Below, piece after piece: positions 1-9,100 of a stretch of 20,309 bases of DNA (position 1 is its first letter; every line of letters starts with the position of its first letter). Both the position numbers and the translations under genes were made by a program. The DNA is taken from contig CAZDYP010000085.1 in NCBI GenBank assembly GCA_964509505.1, forward strand, positions 1-20,309, written 5' to 3'. The notes below the pieces were generated by a model, which searched no databases, had not been told where the DNA came from, and worked only from the letters and a program-made list of their open reading frames with translations. This DNA comes from CAZDYP01 sp964509505 (GTDB taxonomy: Bacteria; Chloroflexota; Anaerolineae; JACRMK01).

Positions 1-336
1 CTTCGATTCTTCGGCGATTTTTTCATAGGTTTGCAAGAAGGTGCCCGGCGAAGGCTGCGACGTTTTTGGCGCTTTGGAGGGATCCACTTGCAAATTAGGC
101 GCTTCCCGAAGCAAGCGCTCGTAGAACTCGTGACGAGACAGCGTCACGCCTTCTTGGAAGGTTTCAGTGCCGAAATGAATGTTCATTGGCACGACGACGA
201 TGTCGAGCGTCTGAGCGATTTCGGGCGGAATGTCGCATGACGAATCCGTCACAATGCGAACTTGCGGATGGTCGAGACTGCGCAGCTGCATTTTCAATTT
301 TTCGCGCTGCGACTTGCGATCGAGTTCGGAGGTCAT
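1..336 (-). CDS. DegV family (fatty-acid-binding) protein, 3' partial
   Basis: First 112 residues of a gene running off the left edge. Reading the minus strand from the ATG at 336 gives an uninterrupted frame containing VRIVTDSSCDIPPE (27-40), DIVVVPMNIHFGTETFQEGV (45-64) and TSQPSPG (92-98). These are the N-terminal hallmarks of the DegV/FakB fold, in which the Thr/Ser of TSQPS contacts the carboxylate of a bound fatty acid. Usual family members are about 280 residues and start near the IVTDS strand, so this protein carries about 25 extra N-terminal residues. An internal Met16 is an alternative start, but the first ATG has AAGGAG 7 nt upstream and the same ATGA overlap seen at other junctions here. 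It is probably co-translated with the radical SAM gene. FakB proteins present fatty acids to a FakA kinase; no FakA is visible, and the partial sequence does not prove that role. Confidence 0.88.
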   Translation of the reverse strand, partial: MTSELDRKSQREKLKMQLRSLDHPQVRIVTDSSCDIPPEIAQTLDIVVVPMNIHFGTETFQEGVTLSRHEFYERLLREAPNLQVDPSKAPKTSQPSPGTFLQTYEKIAEESK

Positions 337-349
337 GTCGTCACTCCTT
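333..349 (-). promoter_or_regulatory. ATGA overlap with Shine-Dalgarno (radical SAM to DegV)
   Basis: The radical SAM TGA (335-333) and the DegV ATG (336-334) share ATGA. AAGGAG (349-344) lies 7 nt upstream. This favours the longer DegV N-terminus over the internal Met at 291. Confidence 0.72.
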
Positions 350-1883
350 TAAGACTGAGCGGGCTCAGGTTGATGAGATTGGGAAGCGCAGCGGGAGGCT
401 CCTGCGCTTCTGCCCACACGGGCGCCAATTCCAGTCCGGGTTCAGTGCCACGAAAAATGGTATGTTCAACCGCCATCGGCGGCCCAAAGCACTCTGGATC
501 GTGTCCTGCCAGATAAGAAGCAGGATTGGTCATGTGTTGCAGCACATTCTTCGCGCGTTGCAAGGCGTCAATCGGAAATTGTCCAGCGCGAATCATGCGT
601 TTCACGTCGGATAGGCTCAGGGTCGTCTCACGATAGAGTCGCGCCATTTGCTCGTAAAACTTTTCGAGCGGCAGCTTGGTGGGCACAACGGGATGCGCGA
701 GGTCATATAAATGATGTTGTGTCTGCGTCAGCTTGGGATATTGCTGCGGGAAAATTTCGGTGCCAGGCAATGGCGTCATCACGGTGAATTGCGGGAAGCC
801 AATCTTCAATTGCTTAACGTAATCAATCAGTTGCGAGAAATCATCCACGTCCCATTGTGGATCAACGATGAATGCGCCCCAAATGTGGACACCGTTTGCG
901 TGTAAGATATGCGCCGCTTCGTTGTTCACGCGCACACTGTTGGATTTGTGCATCGCGTCGAGCTCGGCTTGGCGGAATGCCTCGAAGCCGATGAACGCCG
1001 TGAACAAGCCAATCTTTGCCCACTGTTCAATGACGTCGGGTCGCCGCACGACCGAATCGGAGCGCGTCTGAAACGAGTAGCGATATTTCAACCCCGCTGT
1101 GTTGATGAGCTCCGCGAGTTTCACCGCGCGCGGCATGTGCTGCAAGAAATGATCGTCTGCGAAAAAGACGGAGCCTGTGCCTGCGGGCAATTGCAAGAGC
1201 TCTTGCACCACGCCTTCGGCGGAGCGGAAACGTGACGTTCCGCGATTGAACGTCCACACTGAGCAATAATTGCAACGGAAGGGACAGCCGCGCGCCGTTT
1301 CGACAGGCACGGGCGGATCCCAGAACCAAAAGAAGTAATCTTTGCGATAGGCTTTGACCAGTGCGCGATTCGGAAATGGCGTCTCGTCTAACGAGTCCAC
1401 TGAATCTTCGGAGCCTGTGCTAATCCAATGCCCATTGTTGGGCGCTCGCACATAGAGTCCCGCAACCTCGCTCAAGCTTTCGTGTCGTTCCACCTTGCGC
1501 GCGACCTGCTTGATGGCGCGCTCGCTGTCGCCCAACAAAATCGCGTCCACCACTGGCGTGTTGAAATCGGCGGGACACATCGTGGCATGATGTCCGCCGA
1601 CGATGACGAAAATATCGCGGTCAACGCTTTTGGTTACACGCGCGATGCGAAGCATTTCGGCGGCGTCGGGCGTGTAGCCGGTGATGCCGACCAGCTGCGG
1701 TTCAAATTCTTGCAGTGTCTTTTCTAAAGCGGCATCGTGGCGCATGTCAAGAATACGTGCCTCGTGTCCTTCAGCCAGTAGCGCCGTTGCCGTAATTTCA
1801 AGCGCAAGTGGTTCGACGCAAATGAACTTGCTCAAGCCTAAAACGTGCAGATGTTCGCGCGGTTCGACGAGCAAGACCCTCAT
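333..1883 (-). CDS. B12-binding radical SAM protein, HpnR-like class B type
   Basis: 516 residues. An N-terminal cobalamin-binding-like Rossmann domain (about 1-135: MRVLLVEP start, LALEITATALLAEGHEARILD, VIVGGHHAT) is followed by a radical SAM core (about 190-400). The cluster motif Cys200-x3-Cys204-x2-Cys207 sits in RGCPFRCNYCSVW and would hold the 4Fe-4S cluster that cleaves S-adenosylmethionine. FADDHF, GFEAFR and TPLPGTEIF also fit the family. Such class B proteins usually methylate unactivated carbons or catalyse related radical chemistry. From memory the sequence most resembles HpnR, the hopanoid C-3 methylase, but other substrates are quite possible. The last 60 residues or so are Pro-rich and unrecognised. 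Translation is coupled to the cyclase gene (ATGA overlap; GAGGTG 8 nt upstream), and its stop overlaps the DegV start, so the three should be co-expressed. Confidence 0.9.
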   Translation of the reverse strand: MRVLLVEPREHLHVLGLSKFICVEPLALEITATALLAEGHEARILDMRHDAALEKTLQEFEPQLVGITGYTPDAAEMLRIARVTKSVDRDIFVIVGGHHATMCPADFNTPVVDAILLGDSERAIKQVARKVERHESLSEVAGLYVRAPNNGHWISTGSEDSVDSLDETPFPNRALVKAYRKDYFFWFWDPPVPVETARGCPFRCNYCSVWTFNRGTSRFRSAEGVVQELLQLPAGTGSVFFADDHFLQHMPRAVKLAELINTAGLKYRYSFQTRSDSVVRRPDVIEQWAKIGLFTAFIGFEAFRQAELDAMHKSNSVRVNNEAAHILHANGVHIWGAFIVDPQWDVDDFSQLIDYVKQLKIGFPQFTVMTPLPGTEIFPQQYPKLTQTQHHLYDLAHPVVPTKLPLEKFYEQMARLYRETTLSLSDVKRMIRAGQFPIDALQRAKNVLQHMTNPASYLAGHDPECFGPPMAVEHTIFRGTEPGLELAPVWAEAQEPPAALPNLINLSPLSLKGVTT

Positions 1884-1897
1884 GTAGGCAGCACCTC
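1880..1897 (-). promoter_or_regulatory. ATGA overlap with Shine-Dalgarno (cyclase to radical SAM)
   Basis: The cyclase TGA and the radical SAM ATG share ATGA (1883-1880). GAGGTG (1897-1892) lies 8 nt upstream. This supports the chosen start, which opens directly on the first beta strand MRVLLVEP. Confidence 0.7.
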
Positions 1898-2950
1898 GTA
1901 CGGTTGAATGGACAAACGCTCTCCTTTGCGGCGTAACATAATTGGCTCAACCGCCTTGGTCTTGACATGCTCCTTGACGGCCTCGTAGGTTAATGGATCT
2001 ATCAAAATTTGACCGACGCTCGCGAATTCGCCCAACCCTTTCGCACTGCTGACCGGACTGCCCAAGACGGTGTAATCTTTGACTTGATCGGAACCGATGT
2101 AGCCAACGACGGCTTGCCCGGTGAAGATGCCAATCGCCAATCCGAGTGATTGCAAATTTTCGTCGGCTTGTTGCAACGCGGCAAAGGTGTTTTGCATTTC
2201 AATCGCCGTATGCGCGGCGCGCAGCGCATCGTCGTTGTAGGGCACGGGCGCGCCATAGAAAGCGATGAGCGAATCGCCAATGTATTTATTGAACGTGCCC
2301 CGATGATTAAAGACGATGGGCACCAGCTTGGTGAAGATGGCATTCAAGGTCTTCAACGTAGATTGCGCGTCGTGTTCCATAAGATACGTCTGGAACCCGC
2401 GCAAGTCTGCGTAGAGGATGCTGACCGTGCTGCTCTGTCCGTTGAGATAAAGGTTTTGCTCGGGTTGCGCCAAAATTTCGCTGGCCACTTCTTCGACGAC
2501 GTACCGACTGAGCGCTTGTTGCAACATGATGTTCTTCTGTTCGAGCTCGTCGTGATAACTTTTGATGCGGAGCAACGACCGCACGCGCGCAATGAGCTCG
2601 ACGCGATCAATTGGCTTGTTCAAAAAGTCGTCTGCGCCCAACTCGAAGCCGCGCACTTTGTAGCTCACGTCTTGCAATGAGGTGAGCATCAAAATCGGAA
2701 TGGTGCGCGTCGCGTCGTCGGCGCGCAAATGACTGACAACCGAAAAGCCGTCCATACGCGGCATCACGCCGTCCAGCACGATCAAATCGGGACGTTGACG
2801 CTCGATACTGGCTAAGGCTTGTTCGCCATCATCGGCTTCTATCACTTCGTAGCCGTATAGTTCGAGACTGCGTCGTAGCATGATGCGGCTAACGATGTCG
2901 TCATCTACGACTAGCACAGTGGTCTCTTGGCGGGGGGACTCGGAGCTCAT
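1880..2950 (-). CDS. Response regulator with class III adenylate/guanylate cyclase domain
   Basis: 356 residues. An N-terminal receiver (about 12-128) has the acidic cluster Asp16-18, phospho-acceptor Asp60 in LIVLDGVMPRMDG, Thr90 and Lys112. A helical linker (130-165) leads to a class III nucleotide cyclase homology domain (about 174-340). Metal-binding aspartates Asp182 (ILYADLRGF) and Asp226 (YIGDSLIAFYG) are present, as are Lys222 and Asp292, the pair that usually favours adenine. The following motif, normally DYTVxGDxVNxAxRL, reads DYTVLGSPVSSAKGL: Ser301 replaces the transition-state Asn and Gly305 the transition-state Arg. Activity may therefore be weak, altered or lost. It starts 188 bp after the giant kinase gene, behind its own promoter, with AGAGGA 4 nt before the ATG. 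Its stop overlaps the radical SAM gene by 4 bp. The neighbouring kinase with an HPt is the obvious candidate phosphodonor (inference). Confidence 0.92.
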   Translation of the reverse strand: MSSESPRQETTVLVVDDDIVSRIMLRRSLELYGYEVIEADDGEQALASIERQRPDLIVLDGVMPRMDGFSVVSHLRADDATRTIPILMLTSLQDVSYKVRGFELGADDFLNKPIDRVELIARVRSLLRIKSYHDELEQKNIMLQQALSRYVVEEVASEILAQPEQNLYLNGQSSTVSILYADLRGFQTYLMEHDAQSTLKTLNAIFTKLVPIVFNHRGTFNKYIGDSLIAFYGAPVPYNDDALRAAHTAIEMQNTFAALQQADENLQSLGLAIGIFTGQAVVGYIGSDQVKDYTVLGSPVSSAKGLGEFASVGQILIDPLTYEAVKEHVKTKAVEPIMLRRKGERLSIQPYEVLPT

Positions 2951-2960
2951 GATGTCCTCT
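2951..2960 (-). promoter_or_regulatory. Ribosome binding site of the receiver-cyclase gene
   Basis: AGAGGA (2960-2955) lies 4 nt before the ATG at 2950. Spacing is slightly short, but this is the only plausible site in the leader, and the start directly precedes the receiver domain. Confidence 0.55.
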
Positions 2961-2993
2961 GGGTGTGAGTGTAACGCAAACTGCTCAGATCTG

Positions 2994-3033
2994 ACACGGG
3001 CGCTAGCGCACCATTGGGTGAGGCTGTCCGTGT
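2994..3033. promoter_or_regulatory. Palindrome and stem in the leader of the cyclase operon
   Basis: A 10-bp perfect palindrome, GCGCTAGCGC (3000-3009), lies inside an outer inverted repeat, ACACGG (2994-2999) with CCGTGT (3028-3033). It sits about 85-95 nt downstream of the predicted transcription start and about 45 nt before the start codon. It could be an operator, an mRNA hairpin or chance. No U-run follows it, so it does not look like an intrinsic terminator. The rest of the 188-bp gap shows only a GCTATAC direct repeat and nothing recognisable as coding. Confidence 0.3.
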
Positions 3034-3099
3034 ATAGCTCGCGCGAACGTGCGACGGCGTATAGCGTTGATTGGCGTCGCGCGTCGAATTTGCAAGGCT

Positions 3100-3128
3100 A
3101 TTATAAAGATGCTTGTCATTTAGGTCAA
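3100..3128 (-). promoter_or_regulatory. Sigma-70 type promoter for the cyclase-radical SAM-DegV operon
   Basis: On the minus strand, -35 TTGACC (3128-3123), a 17-bp spacer and -10 TATAAT (3105-3100). This is five of six and six of six matches to the housekeeping consensus with ideal spacing. It begins 10 bp past the giant kinase stop and would start transcription near 3093, giving a leader of about 140 nt before the ATG at 2950. It lets the output cassette be expressed independently of the receptor operon, though read-through is not excluded because I see no clear intrinsic terminator. Confidence 0.75.
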
Positions 3129-3138
3129 TGCCGATTGG

Positions 3139-6100
3139 CTACTTGTTGCGCTCCTCCAACAATATCTGTCGCACGAGTGTGTATTCGTCTTCCACCTCTT
3201 TGAGTTTCGCTGGCGCATCCGCCAAGCGATTCTCGCGTCCGATCATTTCCAAGTCGAGACACAAGGGGCGTAGCCGATGCGCGCCCATGTTGGCGCAGCT
3301 GCCTTTGAGCTTGTGCGCGGCGCGTCGCAAGCCGTCGGCGTCGCGTTGCTGAATCATTTCATGCATGGTCGTGATTAGCGGATCCGATTGTTGAATGAAG
3401 GCGTCAATGAGGCTGCTCAAGAAATCGGGCATGGATGCGCCAGCCATGTCGCGCAAATCGTTCAGCACCTTGAAGTCAATGGCTCCTTGCGGCGCTTCGG
3501 GTTGCTGTTGTTGCTGTGCTTGCACCGCCGCCTGTTCTTCGGCGGGGGTCATCGTCGTTTGCGCAGCTGTCGTTGCGCCCTGCGTCATCCACCGCAACAA
3601 CATCTCGCGCAATTTCTCCATCGAGAGCGGTTTGGTCATGTAATCGTCCATGCCCGCCGCGATGCACAGCTCGCGGTCGCCCTGCATGGCATGGGCTGTC
3701 ATGGCGATAATGGGAATGTGTTTGCCGGTGGCTGTTTCGTAACGACGAATGGTGCGTGTCGCTTCGTAGCCGTCCATCTCAGGCATCTGGCAATCCATCA
3801 ACACGATGGTGTAGTTGCCATTGAGGATCGCTTCCACCGCTTTGCGTCCATTGTCTACCGCGAAGCCTGTGTAACCGAGCTGTTGCAATTGCAGCAACAC
3901 AACTTGTTGGTTCACGGGATGATCTTCGGCAATGAGAATGGGCGCAGTAGGCGTAACGCCGATCATGGGCGGCGCTTCGCCTTTGCTCTCGCGTTGTTCG
4001 AGCTCTTGCAGCGGCGATGCGATTTGTGGGTGTGCGATGAGCGGATGCGTGACGCCCGCCAGCGCATCGAACAAGTGTGACTGTTTGAGCGGTTTCGTCA
4101 GATACGCTGCGAAGCCAGCCTCTTGCGCCTTCTGCGCGATACCTTGCTCGTCGTATGCGGTGAACATGATGAGCCGGGTGCGCGCTAACTGTTTGTCTTG
4201 GTGAATGCGTTGAGCGAGCGCGAAGCCATCCATGTTGGGCATGTGCATGTCAATCAACGCAATGTCATAGGGTTGCTGATTGGCAATGGCTTGACGCAGG
4301 GTGTTCAAGGCTTCGTTGCCGCTAGCGGCGGTGCCGAATTTCATGCCCCACGATTGGACGTAGTCTTGCACGATGTCGCGATTGGTCAAACTGTCGTCCA
4401 CCACCAGCACGCGCAGGTTTTGTAGGTCAGCATTCTCGACATGTTGCGCGGCGATGCTCGGCGCGTGCGAACGCTCGAAGCGCGCCGTGAACCAAAACAT
4501 GGAGCCATGCCCATACTGGCTCTCCACGCCGATTTCGCCGCCCATCAGATGCGACAAGTGCCGCGAGATGGACAAGCCCAAGCCCGTGCCGCCATAGCGG
4601 CGCGTCATCGAGCCATCCGCTTGGGTGAAGGGTTGGAACAGCCTGTGGGTTTGTTCGGACGTCAAGCCAATACCCGTATCGTTTACGGTGAAGCGCAAGG
4701 TCAAATACGAATCGCTTTCTTCCGCTTGTTCCACACGCACCACGATTTCGCCTTTTTCGGTGAACTTGACGGCATTGCCGATGAGGTTGATGAGAATTTG
4801 GCGCAGGCGTGTGGGATCGCCGCGTAGCAGGAATGGAATGTTGGGCGCGACGTAGGTCATGAGCGACAAATTCTTTTCGCGCGCCCGTGGCGCCAACAAA
4901 TCGGCTGCTTCTTCGACGGTCACGAGCGGCTCGAAGTCAATGTTCTCCAATGTCAGCTTGCCCGCTTCGAGCTTCGAGAGGTCGAGGATGTCGTTGATGA
5001 TGGTCAACAGCGCTTCGCCACTGGAGCGAATGGTGTCCACGTAATATTTTTGGCGCGTGTCGAGTTTCGTATTAGCCAAGAGACCCGTCATGCCGATGAC
5101 GCCATTCATCGGTGTGCGGATTTCGTGGCTCATGTTGGCTAAGAACTCGGATTTCAAGCGCGAGCCTTCGAGCGCTTGGTCGCGCGCGATTTCGAGCGCT
5201 GCCTCCGCTTGTCTGCGTTCGGCGAACAGACGCGCATTGTCCAACGCAATCGTCGCCATCTGCGCGAATTGGGTGAGGTTGGTGATTTCGAGGGGGGTGA
5301 AGTCGTGCGCTTCACTATCCACCGCTAGATGGCCAAGCCCTAAGATACCAACCACTTTGCCGCTTGAGAGCAACGGCACAGCCATCAACGAGCGCAACTG
5401 ATCGAAAACGGGATTCGGAATGCGTCCGCTCCAGTTGACGTAATCGTTGACGACGGTCGGTTGACCGCTGTCCCACGCCACGCCAGCGACGCTTTGTCCG
5501 CGTTTGATGCGATCGCCAATGCGTTGCTCGAAAAAGCCGACGCCGACTTGCAACACCATGGTCTCGTCGTCAGGTTCGAGCTGGAAGAGATAGCCATGCT
5601 GCGTGCCAGCCAGCAACGCAGCGCGTTCTACCACCGATTGCAGCACATCCGTCAAGTCTAGGCGGTTCATCAATTGCAGCGAGGTTTCCTGCAAGGCGGT
5701 CATAAATTTGTTCTGTTGCACCAACGTATCGTTCGCTTGCGATAACTCGACTGTGCGTTGGCGCACCTGCTCCTCCATTTCGGAGACCAGCAAGCGATTG
5801 GAGGCAGCTAGCGCGGTCTGGATGGCAATGGCTTGATAGAGGCGTTTCTCACGTTCGCTGTAGGCGTGTGGCTGATCCCAATTGAGGAGCATCACGCCGA
5901 TCCAGCGCTCGCCGACGCTCAACGGCAACGCGGCGATGGCGCGTGTTTGGGTTTGCGCTTCAAGGTCGCGTGTGTTGGCGTCGGTTTCCTGAGCGGTTTG
6001 CGTGTCTTCAATCAAGAGTGGCTCGGTGGGATGAGCTAAAATGGCTTGCGAGAGGGAGAATTCCGGCAAATACAATCGCGTGCCAATAGGAATGGAGGGC

Positions 6101-9100
6101 GCAACGTCAGCCTGATGCCAAGTGGCAACGACTTCGCCCCACACGGGACGTCCTGTGGCATCGAGTTCGAAGAGGTTGAGCGAGGCGCGCGTCATGCCCA
6201 ACTGTGTGGCAGGCTCAATGGCGACGCGTAGAATTTCGTCCAGCGTATTCGTCGCGTTGAAACGGGCGCTGATGTTATAGAGTGTCTCCGCCTCCGCCAG
6301 CGCCGCTTGTGTCTGCTCGAGCAAGCGGCGATTTTCCAAAGCAGCCGCCACCAGCGATGCGACCTGCATCAACAGATTGGCTTCACTCCTCGTAAACTGA
6401 TTGGGCTGCGGTGCGCTGAGGTTGAGCAAGCCCAGCGAGCGGCTGCTGATGAGCAGCGGCGCCATAATCAACGAACGGAAGTTGCGTTGTTGCGCCAAGA
6501 CGCGCAAGGCTTCGACTTCGAGCGCGTCAGGCACGAGCTGTGGTTGATCCTGGAAGAAAACGCCTGTGTTGCCGATTGGGCTGGGTTCGCCGTATGGCAC
6601 CATGCGTTGGTCGGCTTGCAAGACGAACAGTTGAGATTGATTGCCTTGCGGGGTTAGCAAACTGATGGTTGCGCGACGTCCCTCAAACATTTGCGGTATG
6701 CGCACCATCGCAACTTGCATCAATTCCGTTTCGGTGGTGACGCGGTTCAATTCAGCCGCCAGCTCGTTCAACTGCGCCAGCCGCCGCGCCTGTTGTTCGG
6801 TTTGCGCGAGCGCGGCTTGCGTTTGCGCAAACAAGCGCGCATTCTCTAGCGCCACTGCCACGTGGTTGGCGATGCTTTGCAAGACGGCGACCTCACGCTC
6901 ACCATAAGCGTTAAGCTGATAGCTCTGCGTGGAGATAATGCCTTGTAGTTTGTTGCCCAGCAAGAGCGGCACGTAGAGCAACGAAGCAGACGGCTGATTC
7001 GAGCCGATTACGCCGCTGTCCTCGCGTTTCGCTTCCGCCAGTTCTTCAGCCGTGCGATTCTGTAGGATGGGGTGATGTTCTTGAATGATGCGTTGAATGG
7101 TGCGCCCTGGCGGTTGCGGCTCGCTGAATTCAGGATAGCTCTGCTCCAAATCGTAGAAGATCGGGCGTGTGATTAAACCAGTCTGTTCGTCGTATAGATA
7201 CGCCAGATAAGCATCCAACTGCAACAAGCGCGGCAGGTAGCGATAAACGCTTTGGAAAATTTCTTTCTGATCGAGTTGTGCCGACAACTCGCGCGCGAGT
7301 TCGTTGATAATGGAGGCGTCCGACGCATTGCGTTGGGTTTGCGCGAACAAGCGCGCTTTTTCGATGGCGACGGCCGCTTGTTGCACAATACCTTCGCAGA
7401 GCGCTTGGTCTTGTGCGCGAATCGTCGCATGAGCCGCTGTATGATGAACCTCGATGACCCCTGCCGCTTGCTCGCCCGCAAACCATGGCAAGCGATAATG
7501 TTCGTGCAAATACCCATCGTCGCGCTTGTTTGCTTCGAGCACTGAACCCAGGTCGTGATAGACGCTCCACAAATCGGGGCGCTTGTCCAACTGCACGCGC
7601 TCGCCGACTTGATAGGCATCTTCCGCGTGCGCTGGTTCGACCACGCGGCGCAACTTCAGCGTGAAGCTCTGCGTAAATTCGTCCCACATGAAGAGGTTGA
7701 TGTGGTCGGGCTGCAAATAATTGAAGATTTCGTCCACGATGATCTCTTGCGTTTGCTCTTCAGTCAACGTGCCTGACATGCGCGCGAGCGCCTTCGCTAA
7801 GGTGTCCGCCATACGCCGCTGCGTGGTTTCGTTTTGCAAGGCGCGTTCGCTTTCTTGGAACAACCGCGCGTTTTCCAGCGCGATGGCCATGTGGCTTGCC
7901 ACGCTAGTTAGCAGCGCGACTTCACGCTCGCCATAGACGTTGTATTCGTAGCTCTGCGCGGAGATGACGCCAGTGATGCGTTGACCGAGTTTCAAGGGGA
8001 CGAAAATGAGGGAGGCGGCAGGGTCGCCTGAGCCTGTCAGATTTTGGGCTTCCTGCTTCTCGATGGCGATTTGTTCAGGCGTTTTATGCACCAACACGGC
8101 TTCGCCTGTGTCGAGGATGCGCTGCGTGTTGTTGCGCGGTGCGCGCGTGAACGCTTCGGTGTATTTTACGTTGCGGTCGTAGCTCACAGGATAATGGAAC
8201 AGATTCGTCTTTTCGTCGTAGGTCGCAATGATGAACCCTTCCAGCGCCACCAGCCGACGCACTTGCTGATAGACCGTATCATATAACTGCTGCGCTTCCA
8301 ATTGTTGCGAAATCGTGCGCGCCATTTCGTTGATGACCGCGAGTTCTTCGGCGCGTTGCGCGTTCTCCGCTTGTTGTTTCTGCGCTTCCGCCAGCGCCTC
8401 TTGGGTCTGTTTGAACAGTCTGGCGTTTTCAATCGCGACGGCAAGATGGTTTGAGACGTTGTTCAGCAAAGCAACTTCGTGTTGGGTGTATGCGTTTAGG
8501 TCGTAGCTTTGCGCCGAAATGATGCCGATGAGCCGTTGCCCCAAATATAACGGCGCGTAAATCGCCGACGCACAGACGCGCCCCGACCCTGCGCCGCTAT
8601 CTTGAGTTTTTAGTCGCTCCATTTGTTCAGCCGTTTTCAACGACAGCACGGCTTCACCAGTCTCGATGACGCGCGCCGTGTTGCCGCTCGGCGTCACAAC
8701 CAAGTTTTGCTCGTACCACTGCCCCATATCATAGATGGTCGGATAGGTGAGCTGATTGGTTTGCGCGTCGTAGAGTGCGATGAAGAAGCCTTCCAATGGC
8801 AGCAAGCGTTGTAGATGCGCTTGCGCGATGGCGGCTTGTTTTTGGGGTTCGAGTTGTTGCGCCAGCGCCCGCGCCATTTCGTTGACGGCTGCCAACTCGT
8901 TGGCATGACGCACAGTTGCTTCGTGCAGACGCGCGTTCTCAAAAGCTGCTGCTGCTTGCGAGCTAATAGTCACCAGCAAATCAAGTTGATGCTCGCTAAA
9001 GGCTTCTTCGCGGTCATAGTCTTGCAGGACGATGGCGCCAATGGCTTTGTTGCCGCTGAGCATGGGGACGCCCATCCAACATTGCGCGCTGCGTCCAATC

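Noticed and set aside
333..1883. Naming the radical SAM gene hpnR
   Set aside because: The resemblance is at the level of domain order and short motifs. No hopanoid pathway gene is in the window and I cannot run a family search, so no symbol is assigned.
2994..3033. Intrinsic terminator of the giant kinase gene
   Set aside because: The inverted repeat has no T-run after it on the minus strand and lies downstream of the next promoter. I therefore treat it as a possible leader structure or operator.
3388..4080. Long plus-strand open frame (230 codons) opposite the receiver/HPt part of the giant kinase
   Set aside because: It is the mirror of a strongly supported coding region. Its translation is rich in His/Arg/Gln without recognisable motifs, and no start signal supports it. 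Other plus-strand frames across the window are the same kind of shadow.
7130..7687. Alternative minus-strand frame of 185 codons inside the giant kinase gene
   Set aside because: It overlaps a GAF-coding segment whose own frame is clearly conserved. Its composition is Arg/Ser-rich as expected for a shifted frame.
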